Positions 26,849 through 36,917 of a stretch of DNA of 64,000 nt are shown in pieces. Origin of the DNA: Acetobacteraceae bacterium (GTDB lineage: Bacteria; Pseudomonadota; Alphaproteobacteria; Acetobacterales; Acetobacteraceae); assembly GCA_024280945.1 (NCBI GenBank), contig JAMXLO010000141.1, positions 62,001 through 126,000 of the forward strand. Reading direction: 5' to 3'. Positions within the stretch are counted from its first letter, which is position 1. The number at the start of each line of letters is the position of its first letter. Below the pieces are notes generated by a model. That model was not told the origin of the DNA and searched no databases. It saw only the letters and a list, made by a program, of their open reading frames with translations. The position numbers and the translations under genes were made by a program.

Positions 26849-27645
26849 AGCGCCGCCAGTCTTGTGTTGCGCAGATCGGTGATCAGCATCGATCCAGGAG
26901 CATGGGTGATACAGAATTCTGGCTTCACCGCCGCCACCGCCGCCTGCGGTGTGACGCCGCAAGCCCAGAACACTGGCAGCTCATCCGGCCCGATCGGCAC
27001 GGCGTCCCCGTAGTCCGGCTTGTCGATATTGTTGATCCCGATCATTTCCGGCATGCCCAGGTGCACGGGTGCGCCATGCACCGAAGGAAATCGCGATGTG
27101 ATCTGCACCGCGCGTATCGCATCAGCCGGCTTCAGCGGGCGCATGGAGACGACCAGAGGCCCGTGGAACACCCCAGCCGAAACGCACGGAATCGAGGTTC
27201 GGTACATCGGCACGTTGCGGCCGCAAGCAATATGACGAACCTCGATCCCATCCTCGATCAATGCCTCCTCGAATGAGAACGAACAACCGATTGCGAAACT
27301 GACCAGGTCCTCGCGCCACACGTGCTTTACCTCTGTCGGTTCTTCGGCAAGCTCGCCGTTTCGCCACACGCGATAGCGTGGCAGGTCGGTGCGGATATCG
27401 AGATCACGTGCGAGCATCGGAAATGTCGGATCACCAGGTTCCGAGACCGCCAGCACTGGGCACGGCTTCGGATTTGCCTGGGCAAAGCGCAAAAAATCGT
27501 TGGCCAACGCGTGCGGCAGAACCACCAGGTTGGCCTGCACATTCCCTGGGGCCAGGCCTGAGGTCGGGCCAGTGAATCCGCCGGAGCGAATCCGTCGCCG
27601 CTCCGAGCGGCCGAGCGAAAATCCCTGGTCCGGCAAGGCGTCCAT
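26845..27645 (-). CDS. DUF1445 protein (D-glutamate cyclase family, often annotated putative hydro-lyase)
   Basis: 266 residues. The family opening is [20 protein letters not shown], followed by [46 protein letters not shown] and, near the end, [20 protein letters not shown] with ITHAPGSM. This domain forms the N-terminal half of mammalian D-glutamate cyclase; stand-alone bacterial copies are common and their exact role is less clear. GGAGG lies 5 nt before the ATG at 27645. It is the first gene of the four-gene D-glutamate operon and is divergent from a protease gene. Confidence 0.87.
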   Translation of the reverse strand: MDALPDQGFSLGRSERRRIRSGGFTGPTSGLAPGNVQANLVVLPHALANDFLRFAQANPKPCPVLAVSEPGDPTFPMLARDLDIRTDLPRYRVWRNGELAEEPTEVKHVWREDLVSFAIGCSFSFEEALIEDGIEVRHIACGRNVPMYRTSIPCVSAGVFHGPLVVSMRPLKPADAIRAVQITSRFPSVHGAPVHLGMPEMIGINNIDKPDYGDAVPIGPDELPVFWACGVTPQAAVAAVKPEFCITHAPGSMLITDLRNTRLAAL

Positions 27646-27745
27646 CGCAACCTCCAGTCCGAATCACCGAAGAGACAATATCAGGTCGGCACGCTTCACG
27701 GCAGTTTGCAACATCTGGGCAAGGGTTCTCGGCGATCTTGTCGAC

Positions 27746-28687
27746 ATGTCGCCTTGGATCGCCAATCTCTTTGGCCTCGCGCTCGGCTGCGTCATCGGCG
27801 GCGAAGCACTCTACGTCGCCATCGCTGCGGGCGACGACCTGGTTCAGCCGCCTGCCGCCGTGGCGGCCCCAGCGGCTTCCCCCGCGGCCGCGCAACCCGG
27901 GCCAATGGCCAGCGAGCATGTGCCCGCCCAGCCGGCGGTGCAATCAATCCAGCCACCGCCCGTCGCGCCGCCGCAAATCCTGCAGCCGGATGCCGCTGCA
28001 CTCCCGAAGGTCTACCCCGGTCCCACGCCGCAACGGCACAAGCCCGGCAGCGGGATCGCCGGTACCGGCTTTTTCGTCGCCGCGGACGGCAGCCTTCTCA
28101 CCGCCGCCCATGTGGTCGCAGAGTGTGCACGCATCAGCATCGCTTCTCGCTGGGTGCCGCCCACCACAGCGGAAATCATCGCCGCCGATGCCGTGCAGGA
28201 CATCGCGCTGCTGCGCGCCTCCCAGGCAACGCCACCGGCCATCCTGCCGATCGGGCGGCCCGCTAACCCCGGCGGACGGCTGTTCGTTCTCGGCTATCCT
28301 GAGTCGGGTGGCCCGCTGGTGGCGACCGAGACCTGGGCGGTGTTGGAAAACCTGCAATTCCAGCCAGGGCCAGCCGAACTGACCGATCCGCGCCGGGTGA
28401 TCTGGGCGGCTGCCCCCGCCGTTGGGCATGGGTTCAGCGGCGGCCCGATGCTCGATCCGCGCAACGGTCAGGTGGTCGGCATCGTACGGGGTATGGTCGA
28501 CAGCACGCGCCTGCACAGTGTGCGAGCGGCTATTCCGGCATCCGGTATGGTGATCGGCCCGGGCTCCTCGCCGCTGCATGCAATGCTTCACCGGGAGGGT
28601 GCCGCCGGTGACGTGCCGCCGACGCTCGGCGATGCCGCACTGGACAGCGCTCGACGCGCCACCGTGCACGTGATCTGTCTCTACTGA
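27746..28687 (+). CDS. Membrane-anchored or secreted trypsin-like serine protease
   Basis: 313 residues. An N-terminal hydrophobic segment (ANLFGLALGCVIGGEALYVAIAA) is followed by a Pro/Ala/Gln-rich linker to about residue 95, then a chymotrypsin-fold domain with His122 (LLTAAHVV), Asp152 (VQDIALLRA) and Ser231 (HGFSGGPML). All three catalytic residues are intact. No PDZ domain is present. The start at 27746 is the only ATG before the hydrophobic segment; no strong ribosome binding site is seen and the frame is open much further upstream. It converges with ntrX. Confidence 0.85.
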   Translation: MSPWIANLFGLALGCVIGGEALYVAIAAGDDLVQPPAAVAAPAASPAAAQPGPMASEHVPAQPAVQSIQPPPVAPPQILQPDAAALPKVYPGPTPQRHKPGSGIAGTGFFVAADGSLLTAAHVVAECARISIASRWVPPTTAEIIAADAVQDIALLRASQATPPAILPIGRPANPGGRLFVLGYPESGGPLVATETWAVLENLQFQPGPAELTDPRRVIWAAAPAVGHGFSGGPMLDPRNGQVVGIVRGMVDSTRLHSVRAAIPASGMVIGPGSSPLHAMLHREGAAGDVPPTLGDAALDSARRATVHVICLY

Positions 28688-28704
28688 GCGCAGGACGCGC
28701 GACG

Positions 28705-30102
28705 TCAGCTGCCAACCTTCTCTTCGGAATTGACCCCCAGCTGCTTGAGCTTCCGGTGCAGCGCGCTTCGCTCCATGCCGACGAATTGTGCCGTGCGGCT
28801 GATATTGCCACCGAACCGCACCAACTGCGCTTGCAGATACTGGGTCTCGAATAGATCGCGCGCTTCCCTGAGCGGCAGCCCCATGATGTCCGCGGTCGGA
28901 TCAATATTCAGCAGCGCCGGGGCATTGGCTCCGATTTCTGGTGGCAGCATGTCCGCACGGATCGGATCGGCAGCGCTCCCCGGCGCCATGATCAACAACC
29001 AGTCTATCAGGTTGCGCAGCTGCCGGGCGTTGCCTGGCCAGTCATATGCCTGCAGCGCCGAAAGGGTATCAATCGACAGCTCGCGTGGCTGCATCCCTGC
29101 GTTCTCTGCGGAACGCAGCATGAAGTGCTGCGCCAAGGCCGGCACATCCTCACGACGCTCCCTCAGCGCCGGCACCTTCAGCGGCACCACTGCCAACCGA
29201 TAATAGAGGTCTTCCCGGAACCGACCGGCGGCAATCTCGCTATGCAGGTCCTTGTTGGTAGTCGACAGCACGCGCACGTCCACCTTCACCCGCGACGAGC
29301 CGCCGAGCCGTTCGAAGGTGGAGTCCTGTAGGGCTCGCACGATCTTGCCCTGCGTCTCCAACGGCATGTCGGAGACCTCGTCGAGCAGCAGCGTGCCACC
29401 ATGCGCACGCTCCAATACGCCGGCGCGGCGCGGTTGCACCGCAGGATCTGGACCTGCTTCCAGACCGAACAACTCTTCCTCGAATCGAGCGGATGCCAGC
29501 GTTGCACAGTTCAGCACGACAAAGGGCCCGTCGGCGCGACGCGAGCGCGCGTGCACCATGCGTGCAACCACCTCCTTGCCACTGCCTGCCGGTCCCTGGA
29601 TCAATACGCGCGAGCCGGTTGGCGCCACCCGCTCCACGCTGGCCCGCAAGCCACCGATCGCCGCACTCTCGCCGGTGAGCGACGTTTCCGGACCGACGCG
29701 CAGACGCAACTCGGCGTTCTCGCGCTCCAGCGCCGCCGCCTCCAATGCGCGGCGAACCACCAGAAGCAGGCGATCCGACTTGAACGGCTTTTCGATGAAG
29801 TCGTAGGCGCCTTGCTGGATCGCCTGCACCGCCATCTCGATCGTGCCATGACCGGAGATCATCGCCACCGGGACCTGCGGCTCTTCGCTGCGAAACAGTT
29901 CCAGCAACGCCAACCCGTCCATGCGTGAGCCCTGCAGCCAGACATCAAGGATCACCAGCGATGGCCGCCGCACGCGGAATGCATCTGCGGCCGCATCGGC
30001 ATCGCCCGCCCCACGGGTTTCGTAGCCCTCATCCCGCAGGATGCCATCGATCAGCATCCTGATGTCCGGTTCGTCGTCGACGATCAGGATGTCATACGCC
30101 AT
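28705..30102 (-). CDS. ntrX: Nitrogen response regulator NtrX (sigma-54 AAA+ family)
   Basis: 465 residues: receiver domain with phospho-acceptor Asp53 (VILDVWLQGSR), AAA+ domain with Walker A GPAGSGKEVVA and Walker B GGTLLLDEVSDMP, and a Fis-type helix-turn-helix (NISRTAQFVGMERSALHRKLKQLG). The GAFTGA loop that contacts sigma-54 is absent: after ELFG the sequence runs LEAGPDPAVQPRRAG. From memory this is usual for alphaproteobacterial NtrX, so activation of sigma-54 promoters is doubtful. It overlaps ntrY by 11 nt and pairs with that kinase. Confidence 0.95.
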   Translation of the reverse strand: MAYDILIVDDEPDIRMLIDGILRDEGYETRGAGDADAAADAFRVRRPSLVILDVWLQGSRMDGLALLELFRSEEPQVPVAMISGHGTIEMAVQAIQQGAYDFIEKPFKSDRLLLVVRRALEAAALERENAELRLRVGPETSLTGESAAIGGLRASVERVAPTGSRVLIQGPAGSGKEVVARMVHARSRRADGPFVVLNCATLASARFEEELFGLEAGPDPAVQPRRAGVLERAHGGTLLLDEVSDMPLETQGKIVRALQDSTFERLGGSSRVKVDVRVLSTTNKDLHSEIAAGRFREDLYYRLAVVPLKVPALRERREDVPALAQHFMLRSAENAGMQPRELSIDTLSALQAYDWPGNARQLRNLIDWLLIMAPGSAADPIRADMLPPEIGANAPALLNIDPTADIMGLPLREARDLFETQYLQAQLVRFGGNISRTAQFVGMERSALHRKLKQLGVNSEEKVGS

Positions 30103-32338
30103 CCGACACCTTCGCAGGCAGGATCAGCGCCGCGACCGCACCGGGACCGTCGTGTCTGTCATCGAGTGTCAAACGTCCCCCGTGGTCTTCCATGATCTTC
30201 TTGACGATCGCCAGTCCCAATCCGGTGCCCTTCGGCTTGTGTGTTACGTAGGGTTCAGTCAGCCGTGCACGATCTTCCTGCGGCAGCCCGATTCCGTCAT
30301 CGGTCACGATGATGCGAACATCGTCATCGGCCTGCTCGACCCGGACACCGATGCTGCCCGCCGCTTCACGCATCGTCACCGCATCCGCCGCGTTCTGCAG
30401 CAGGTTGGTCAGCGCCTGGCTGAGCAGCCGGCGATCGCACGCCACCGTCGGTCCGCGCTCGGGTATCTCACTATGCCAGGCAATGCGCGGCCGCGCGGTC
30501 TTTTGCAGCACGAGCACTTCGCGAGCGATGCGGCCGGCGTCTTCGGTCTTGATCACCGGCTGCGGCATGCGTGCAAAGCTGGAGAACTCATCGACCATGC
30601 GGCCGATGTCGCCGACATGCCGGATGATCGTGTCGGCGCACTGTGTGAACGTCTCTGGATCCGAGGTGATCTCGCGCGCGAATCGCCGCTTCAGGCGCTC
30701 GGCAGCGAGCTGAATCGGCGTCAGCGGATTCTTGATCTCGTGCGCGATACGGCGGGCCACGTCGGCCCACGCTGCCTTGCGCTGCGCCGACTGCAATTCG
30801 GTGATGTCGTCGAACGTGACCACGAATCCGTCGGTCCGGCCACCCGATAGATCGGCACCAATGCGAACCAGCAACGTGCGCCGACGGGTCGGCGGACCAA
30901 TCTGAATTTCTGCGGTGCGCGCCCGCTCCGGCGAGGCGGCAGCCTCATGCAGCAGATCCGCAAACTCCGGCACGACATCCGCCAGCTCGTGTCCAATCTC
31001 CGACAACAGATCGCAGCCAAGCAGGTCATCCGCAGCCCGGTTCGGCAGTTCGATCCGGCCCGATGCGTCGAGACCAATGACGCCAGCCGAAACACCGGAC
31101 AACACCGTTTCGGTGAACCGCCGGCGCTCGTCAATCTGGCTGTAGGCTTCCATCAACTCGCTACGTTGTGCCGCAAGCTGACCGGTCATCCGATTGAATG
31201 CCCGCGACAGACCGGCAAGCTCATCGCCGGTCGGCGCCTCGGTCACACGAACGCCCAGGTCGCCGCTGCGCACTCTCTCGGCTGCCTGAATCAGGCGCCC
31301 GATCGGTCGTGCAATCTGGTTTGCCAGGACCAGGCCGATCGCCACCGCGGTCAGCAGCACCATCAACGCCACGATCGCGAAGATCCAGGCAAATGCCACC
31401 TGCAGCCAGGAGCGGCTCGCATCCAGTCGCTGATATTCTGCCACCGCTTGTTCGGTACGCTTCATGTGGTCGAGGATCGCCGGATCAACCGGTCGTCCGA
31501 TCATCAGCATCAGCGGTGGCGTCGAGTCGAGCTTCGCCACTGCCTGCACACGCGTACCGTCACCAGCCGCAAGCACGACCACGTCACCGCCCTGCGCCTG
31601 CGACGTCACCGCTTGTGGCGGCAGTTCGAAACCCATGCCCGCGAACAGACCCGCGGCGGCAAGCACCTGACGGGTCAGTGGATCGTAGATCACTGCCTCG
31701 GTCAGGCCACGCAGCGTCGTCTGGGTCGCCAGGATCTCGGCGAACACCGACGGATCCGCTGTGAGGAACTGTCCGGCGCGTGTCAGATCATTGGCCATCT
31801 CCAGCGCGACCGCGCGGATATTGTCGCGATGCTCGTCCAGATAGCCGCGCGAGACCTGCAGCGATTCGGTAACCGCCTCACGCACCGGATCGTTGAACCA
31901 GCCTTGAATGCCGAAATGGAAGAAGGCGACAGCGAAGCATGCGACCATGATCGCCGGGGCCACGGCCACGCCGCCGAAAAGCAGAACCAGCCGCACATGC
32001 AGGCGCGAGGCCGCCGAGCCACGACGCCGCTCAACCCAGACACGGGTAAGCCGTCCTGCCAGCACGGCGACCAGGAGCAGGATCGTTGACAGGTTGGCCA
32101 GTACGAGGCCTACGCTGACGCCAGGCCTCAGACCCAGTGGCGAGCCGCTTGCGAGAATAATGAACGTCGCGAACCCGACCGCCAAGGCGAGCGAAGCCAG
32201 GAGCAAGGTCGCCACCTTGCCGAGCAGGATATCGCCGATACGCCCCAGCAGCGTACGCGCCCGGGACACCTCCGCAACGGGCAGCGGCTCATCAGGCGAC
32301 GGTGGTCTCAACGACCCAGGTGGCGGCGCGACATTCAC
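30092..32338 (-). CDS. ntrY: Sensor histidine kinase NtrY
   Basis: 748 residues: several N-terminal membrane helices ([33 protein letters not shown], then [19 protein letters not shown]), a periplasmic sensor part, another helix, a HAMP domain ([20 protein letters not shown]), a PAS domain, the phospho-acceptor box [16 protein letters not shown] and an HATPase domain ending [17 protein letters not shown]. It phosphorylates NtrX and links to redox and nitrogen control in alphaproteobacteria. It starts inside the ntrC stop (ATGA). Confidence 0.95.
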   Translation of the reverse strand: MNVAPPPGSLRPPSPDEPLPVAEVSRARTLLGRIGDILLGKVATLLLASLALAVGFATFIILASGSPLGLRPGVSVGLVLANLSTILLLVAVLAGRLTRVWVERRRGSAASRLHVRLVLLFGGVAVAPAIMVACFAVAFFHFGIQGWFNDPVREAVTESLQVSRGYLDEHRDNIRAVALEMANDLTRAGQFLTADPSVFAEILATQTTLRGLTEAVIYDPLTRQVLAAAGLFAGMGFELPPQAVTSQAQGGDVVVLAAGDGTRVQAVAKLDSTPPLMLMIGRPVDPAILDHMKRTEQAVAEYQRLDASRSWLQVAFAWIFAIVALMVLLTAVAIGLVLANQIARPIGRLIQAAERVRSGDLGVRVTEAPTGDELAGLSRAFNRMTGQLAAQRSELMEAYSQIDERRRFTETVLSGVSAGVIGLDASGRIELPNRAADDLLGCDLLSEIGHELADVVPEFADLLHEAAASPERARTAEIQIGPPTRRRTLLVRIGADLSGGRTDGFVVTFDDITELQSAQRKAAWADVARRIAHEIKNPLTPIQLAAERLKRRFAREITSDPETFTQCADTIIRHVGDIGRMVDEFSSFARMPQPVIKTEDAGRIAREVLVLQKTARPRIAWHSEIPERGPTVACDRRLLSQALTNLLQNAADAVTMREAAGSIGVRVEQADDDVRIIVTDDGIGLPQEDRARLTEPYVTHKPKGTGLGLAIVKKIMEDHGGRLTLDDRHDGPGAVAALILPAKVSDGV

Positions 32339-33783
32339 ATCAGCCCTCGCACCACGGGAATTTCCAGATCGCGGATCTTCTTGCGCAGCGTATTGCGGTT
32401 GAGACCCAGCATCGCGGCAGCCTTGATCTGATTGCCGCGCGTCGCCGCAAGCGTCAGCCTGATCAACGGCCGCTCCACTTCCGCAATCACCCGATCATAG
32501 ATATCGGATGGAGCCGCTCCACCGTCATGCGCGGCGAGAAACTCGCGGATGTGTCGTTCAACCGCCCGCACGAGCGGCTCCGGTCCGGTCGCCACAGGCG
32601 CCTCGGGTGCAGTTGGTGTGGTCTCGACCAGTTCGCTCGCGATCTGCTCCGCGCCGATCGTATCCTGCGGGCAGAGCGCGGCGAGACGGCGCATCAGGTT
32701 CTCAAGTTCGCGCACATTGCCTGGCCATGCGTAGCGCTTGAGCTGGTCAACCGCTCCCTGATCGAGCGTCTTCACCGGCAGCCCATCGGCCTGCGCGCGC
32801 TCCAGGAAATGCCGCGCCAACAGGGGGATATCTTCGACCCGCTCCCGCAATGGCGGCAGCCGAAGCGGCACGACGTTCAGCCGATAGTAGAGGTCCTCGC
32901 GGAACTGCCCCTGGCGGATAGCGCTCCGCAGGTCGCGATGCGTGGCGGCGATAATGCGCACATTGGCCTTGATCGGCTGACGCCCCCCGACCGAGGTGAA
33001 CTCACCCTCCTGCAACACCCGCAGCAGGCGGGTCTGTGCCTCCGGCGGCATGTCGCCGATCTCGTCGAGGAACAACGTGCCACCATTGGCCTGCTCGAAG
33101 CGGCCCTGAGTCCGCGCGGTGGCACCGGTGAACGCACCGCGCTCGTGACCGAACAGCTCGCTCTCGATCAGCTCGCGTGGAATCGCTGCCATGTTGATGG
33201 CAACGAACGGGCCGACACGCCGTTTGCCGTAGTCGTGCAACGCGCGAGCGACCAGCTCCTTGCCGGTCCCCGATTCGCCATTGATCATCACCGTCAGATC
33301 GGCCGTCGTCAGTCGAGCGATGGTGCGGTAGATCTCCTGCATTGCCGGACTGCGGCCGATCAGCGGGAGCCGTTCGTCCGAATCGCGCGGCTCCGGCGCA
33401 CCGACCACGGGAGACGCCGGCACCGCCAACGCACGACCGATGGCGGAGAGCAGTTCCTGCAGGTCGAACGGCTTGGGCAGGTATTCGAACGCACCGCTCT
33501 GGGTCGCCTTAACGGCGGTCATCAGTGTGAATTGCGCACTCATTACCACGATGCGCAGGTCGGGCCGCAGCTTGCGGATACGCGGGATCAGGTCGAGCCC
33601 GTTCTCATCCGGCATCACCACGTCGGTGATCACGAGGTCGCCTTCGCCTTCCTCCACCCAGCGCCACAAGGTTGCAGCGTTGCCGGTCGTGCGGACTTGA
33701 TAGCCGGACCGCCCGAGCGCCTGGGTCAGCACCGTACGGATCGAGCGATCGTCGTCGGCGATCAAAATGGTGGGTGGGGTCAT
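32335..33783 (-). CDS. ntrC: Nitrogen regulation response regulator NtrC
   Basis: 482 residues: receiver with Asp54 ([13 protein letters not shown]), a complete AAA+ domain with Walker [10 protein letters not shown], an intact GAFTGA loop ([16 protein letters not shown]) and FLDEIGDMP, then a Fis-type DNA-binding end ([22 protein letters not shown]). It should activate sigma-54 promoters for nitrogen assimilation when phosphorylated by NtrB. It starts 7 nt after the ntrB stop. Confidence 0.97.
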   Translation of the reverse strand: MTPPTILIADDDRSIRTVLTQALGRSGYQVRTTGNAATLWRWVEEGEGDLVITDVVMPDENGLDLIPRIRKLRPDLRIVVMSAQFTLMTAVKATQSGAFEYLPKPFDLQELLSAIGRALAVPASPVVGAPEPRDSDERLPLIGRSPAMQEIYRTIARLTTADLTVMINGESGTGKELVARALHDYGKRRVGPFVAINMAAIPRELIESELFGHERGAFTGATARTQGRFEQANGGTLFLDEIGDMPPEAQTRLLRVLQEGEFTSVGGRQPIKANVRIIAATHRDLRSAIRQGQFREDLYYRLNVVPLRLPPLRERVEDIPLLARHFLERAQADGLPVKTLDQGAVDQLKRYAWPGNVRELENLMRRLAALCPQDTIGAEQIASELVETTPTAPEAPVATGPEPLVRAVERHIREFLAAHDGGAAPSDIYDRVIAEVERPLIRLTLAATRGNQIKAAAMLGLNRNTLRKKIRDLEIPVVRGLM

Positions 33784-33790
33784 CGGTGCC

Positions 33791-34930
33791 TCAGGCGCCT
33801 TGATCGGCCTCCTCTTCGTTCAGAACAGGCAGATGCAGACGGAAGTCAGTGCGGCCGGGACGGCTGTTCACTTCGATCAGCCCGCCGTGGTCGCCGACGA
33901 TCTTGGCCACAAGCGCCAGGCCCAATCCGCTGCCCGAGGCCTTGGTGCTCACAAAAGGCTCGAACAAATGCGGCCGGATATCCTCGGCTATACCAGGGCC
34001 GTTATCGCGGATCGTGACCAGCAATGGCACGTCGAGCCGGGTCTTGGTCCCCGGTACAGCCAGACGCATACCGTGTTGAAACGCGGTCATCAGCGTGATC
34101 TCCGGGTTCGACTGTTCGGTTGTCGACACCGCTTCAGCTGCGTTCTTCACCAGGTTGAGGAACACCTGGATAAGTTGGTCGCGGTTGCCCCAAACCGGAG
34201 GCAACGATGGGTCATAGACTTCCTGAAAGTGCACATGCGGGGCGAAGCCCGACTGTGCCAGCTTGCGCACGTGCTCCAGCACGCGATGGATGTTGACTGC
34301 GGTCCGGGTGATCGGTTTCTCGCCGAAGATCTCCATCCGATCGACCAATGCGCGAATCCGATCCGCCTCGTCGCGGATCAGCACCGCCAATTCGCGATCC
34401 TGGGTGTCGACACTGGTCTCCAACAACTGCGCGGCACCGCGAATTCCAGAGAGCGGGTTCTTTACCTCGTGTGCCAACACGGCCGCCATGCCGGTGACGC
34501 TGCGGGCGGCGCCGCGGAAAGCCAGCTGACGGTCCAACGCGCGAGCGGCTGAAGCGTCCTGCAGCACCAGAACGACGCTGCCCGGCTCCTCCGGGAGGCT
34601 GGCGCCCTGAACTGTCATGCCGCGCTTGTTCAGCCGCGGACTGTCCACCGACATGTCATGATCGGACACTGTCGCGCCGCTGCGACGCACCTGATCAACC
34701 AGCAAAAACAGAGGGTTGTCCTCCGGTATCAGGTCTCGCAGGCGAAGTTGTGATAGACCGGATGCAGAGATCCCGAGGAACTGTTCAGCGGCGTGATTGA
34801 CGAAACGGAACCGATTGTCGACGTCGAGCAGCACCACCGGTACGGGCACTGCGCTCATGATCTGCGCCATGTCGGGGGCACGACGGCGTTCACGCAGAGC
34901 GATCGCGGCGCGGGAGACCGGGTTGATCAT
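33791..34930 (-). CDS. ntrB: Nitrogen regulation sensor kinase NtrB
   Basis: 379 residues, cytoplasmic. An N-terminal PAS domain ([22 protein letters not shown]) precedes the phospho-acceptor His154 ([21 protein letters not shown] region) and the ATP-binding end (IRDNGPGI, then [20 protein letters not shown]). Its kinase/phosphatase activity on NtrC is normally set by PII. The gene overlaps dusB by ATGA, as in the classic nifR3-ntrB-ntrC operon. Confidence 0.96.
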   Translation of the reverse strand: MINPVSRAAIALRERRRAPDMAQIMSAVPVPVVLLDVDNRFRFVNHAAEQFLGISASGLSQLRLRDLIPEDNPLFLLVDQVRRSGATVSDHDMSVDSPRLNKRGMTVQGASLPEEPGSVVLVLQDASAARALDRQLAFRGAARSVTGMAAVLAHEVKNPLSGIRGAAQLLETSVDTQDRELAVLIRDEADRIRALVDRMEIFGEKPITRTAVNIHRVLEHVRKLAQSGFAPHVHFQEVYDPSLPPVWGNRDQLIQVFLNLVKNAAEAVSTTEQSNPEITLMTAFQHGMRLAVPGTKTRLDVPLLVTIRDNGPGIAEDIRPHLFEPFVSTKASGSGLGLALVAKIVGDHGGLIEVNSRPGRTDFRLHLPVLNEEEADQGA

Positions 34931-36009
34931 GCTGCTTCCGCGAGCATCTCGTCGCGTCGAGGCATCGCGCGGCTCGCCCCGCGAGCAATAAGCCGATCAT
35001 AGAACTGCCCGATCAGCCCCAGCACCGTATCCGCATCCGCAAGCCGGTTCACCGCAGCGCGAAACTCTGCCGACCCTGGCAAGCCGCGCGAGTACCACGA
35101 GACGTGCTTGCGGGCGAGCCGGACCCCGGCATGGCTGCCGAAGGCCTCGAGGATAGAGGTGTAATGCGTCAGCATCACATCCTTTTGCAGTGCCAGCGAT
35201 GGGTCGGATAGGCGCCGGCCGGTGCGGAGGAAGTTTACCACCTGAGCAATGAACCATGGCCGGCCGTAGCAACCGCGACCGATCATCAGCCCGTCGGCAC
35301 CGGATCGGCGCAGCGCCTCGGCAGCGTCCTCCTCGGTGACGATATCGCCGTTGGCGATAACGGGGATATCCACTGCTTCCTTGACACGTCGAATGAAGTC
35401 CCAGTCAGCGCTGCCGGAGTAGAATTGCTGGCGCGTCCGTCCGTGGACAGTCACCAGGCGGATGCCGCAATCCTGGGCGATCCGTGCCAGCCGTGGCGCA
35501 TTCAGATGGGCGTGATCCCAGCCCATGCGCATCTTCAGTGTGACCGGAACGGCCACCGCCCGCACCGTCGCCGACAGTATCGCCGCTGCCGTCGCTTCAT
35601 CGCGCATCAGCGCTGAACCGGCTTGCTGGCCGACCGCCACCTTTTTTACCGGGCAGCCGAAGTTGATGTCGATCAGGTCCGCGCCCCGCGCCACCCCAAG
35701 GCGCGCCGCCTCGGCCATGGCCGCGGGTTCGCAGCCGGCAAGCTGCAAGGCGCTGATGCCGCCCGTCCTGTCCACCGTCGCCATGGCCAGCGTCTTCTGG
35801 TTTTCGCGAATCATGGCCCAGGAGGCGATCATCTCTGACACCACCATACCGGCACCGAGCTGCTTGGCGAGGCGTCGGAATGGCAGGTCGGTCACGCCGG
35901 ACATCGGTGCCAGAATCACGGGCGTGTCGATCCGCACGCGATCGCCAAGCCGGATTGGCGGCAGTTGTGAGCACGAGACTGTGGTATCGCAAAGACACTT
36001 GCCCATCAA
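34927..36009 (-). CDS. dusB: tRNA-dihydrouridine synthase DusB (NifR3)
   Basis: 360 residues, FMN-dependent barrel. Motifs are [20 protein letters not shown] near 30-50, [11 protein letters not shown], the catalytic Cys region [21 protein letters not shown] and [16 protein letters not shown]. It reduces specific uridines of tRNA to dihydrouridine. It heads the ntr operon, the standard alphaproteobacterial order. The first 20 residues (Cys-rich) are not typical, so the true start may be downstream. Confidence 0.95.
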   Translation of the reverse strand: MMGKCLCDTTVSCSQLPPIRLGDRVRIDTPVILAPMSGVTDLPFRRLAKQLGAGMVVSEMIASWAMIRENQKTLAMATVDRTGGISALQLAGCEPAAMAEAARLGVARGADLIDINFGCPVKKVAVGQQAGSALMRDEATAAAILSATVRAVAVPVTLKMRMGWDHAHLNAPRLARIAQDCGIRLVTVHGRTRQQFYSGSADWDFIRRVKEAVDIPVIANGDIVTEEDAAEALRRSGADGLMIGRGCYGRPWFIAQVVNFLRTGRRLSDPSLALQKDVMLTHYTSILEAFGSHAGVRLARKHVSWYSRGLPGSAEFRAAVNRLADADTVLGLIGQFYDRLIARGASRAMPRRDEMLAEAA

Positions 36010-36095
36010 TTGGGCAGATTACCGACACGCCTGCCGTCTTGCAATGCGCAACCCAGGCGAGGCGAAGGGCGATTTTGACCCTGATCAGTCCCCCT

Positions 36096-36437
36096 TCAGG
36101 ATGCGTGTTCAGGATGCGAGCGCTGCGCCAGAACGTCTCCGCCTGCATGCGGATAGCTCATGGCGCCCGGCTGCGACGGTGGGGGTGGCTCAGACTGTGG
36201 CGCACTTGGATAGGCACCCGGCTGGTTCGCCGGTGGCGGCGCGTAATACGGTCCGGCTGGCGGCCCATAATAGTACGGCGGCGGTGCGTACCGGTAATAG
36301 GGATAGCCGTAGTAAGGATAGCCATAGTAGCCGCAGCAAGCGACGTAAGCGCCGGTGTAAGGGTCGTACACGCAAGCGGCAAGGACGCCGGCCGCGACCA
36401 GCAGCGCCGCCGCCAACATGCGGCGAAGTGCGATCAT
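36096..36437 (-). CDS. Small Tyr/Pro/Gly-rich lipoprotein
   Basis: 113 residues. The signal (MLAAALLVAAGVLAAC) ends in a lipobox LAAC, so the mature protein is lipidated. The rest is low-complexity: repeats of YYGYPYYGYPYY and PPPYYYGPP followed by a Pro/Gln/Ser tail. Such Tyr-Pro repeats are found in many small envelope lipoproteins with no known job. The start at 36437 was chosen because it directly precedes the signal peptide. It lies between dusB and acpS, on the same strand but probably separately expressed. Confidence 0.7.
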   Translation of the reverse strand: MIALRRMLAAALLVAAGVLAACVYDPYTGAYVACCGYYGYPYYGYPYYRYAPPPYYYGPPAGPYYAPPPANQPGAYPSAPQSEPPPPSQPGAMSYPHAGGDVLAQRSHPEHAS

Positions 36438-36509
36438 CAACACTCTCCCGTCCGTCGCCCGAGCACTACCATTGGCGGCTGTGATTGTGCGCAACGAAGG
36501 GTGACTCGC

Positions 36510-36917
36510 TTACCGTGCAGGTTCCGCGGAGATGATCACCTGGGCGAAGGCGTAGGGATACTCATCCGTCATCGTCAGGGCGACCGAGGCGACCATGTCC
36601 GGAGGCGTGATCGCCGCCAGTCGTGCCGCAGCTCCCCCCGTCATATGCAATGTCGGTTGACCGGAGGGCAGGTTGACCACACCCAGGTCAGAGAAGAACA
36701 CGCCACGCCGGAAGCCGGTGCCGAGCGCCTTGGCGGCCGCCTCCTTGGCGGCGAAGCGCTTGGCGTAGGTGGCCGCCTGAATCCGCTCGGTACGGCTGGC
36801 CGCCTTGGCGCGCTCCGCTTCGGTGAACACACGGGCCACGAAGCGCTGGCCGTGACGGGCAATCGCTGCCTCGATGCGGCGAATATCGCAGATATCGGAG
36901 CCCAGACCGAGAATCAC
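36510..36917 (-). CDS. acpS: Holo-[acyl-carrier-protein] synthase AcpS
   Basis: 135 residues. The opening [14 protein letters not shown]-like strand ([18 protein letters not shown]) holds the Mg-binding Asp, and [15 protein letters not shown] the conserved Lys-Glu motif. It transfers phosphopantetheine from CoA to acyl carrier protein. The start is GTG overlapping the rsh stop (GTGA at 36914-36917), so it is translationally coupled to the (p)ppGpp enzyme. Confidence 0.95.
   Translation of the reverse strand: MILGLGSDICDIRRIEAAIARHGQRFVARVFTEAERAKAASRTERIQAATYAKRFAAKEAAAKALGTGFRRGVFFSDLGVVNLPSGQPTLHMTGGAAARLAAITPPDMVASVALTMTDEYPYAFAQVIISAEPAR

Noticed and set aside
32302-34017. 571-codon plus-strand open frame opposite ntrC and ntrB
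   Set aside because: It lies wholly on the opposite strand of two well-supported genes, has no family motifs and is rich in Arg, Gln and His, as expected of a shadow frame in GC-rich DNA.
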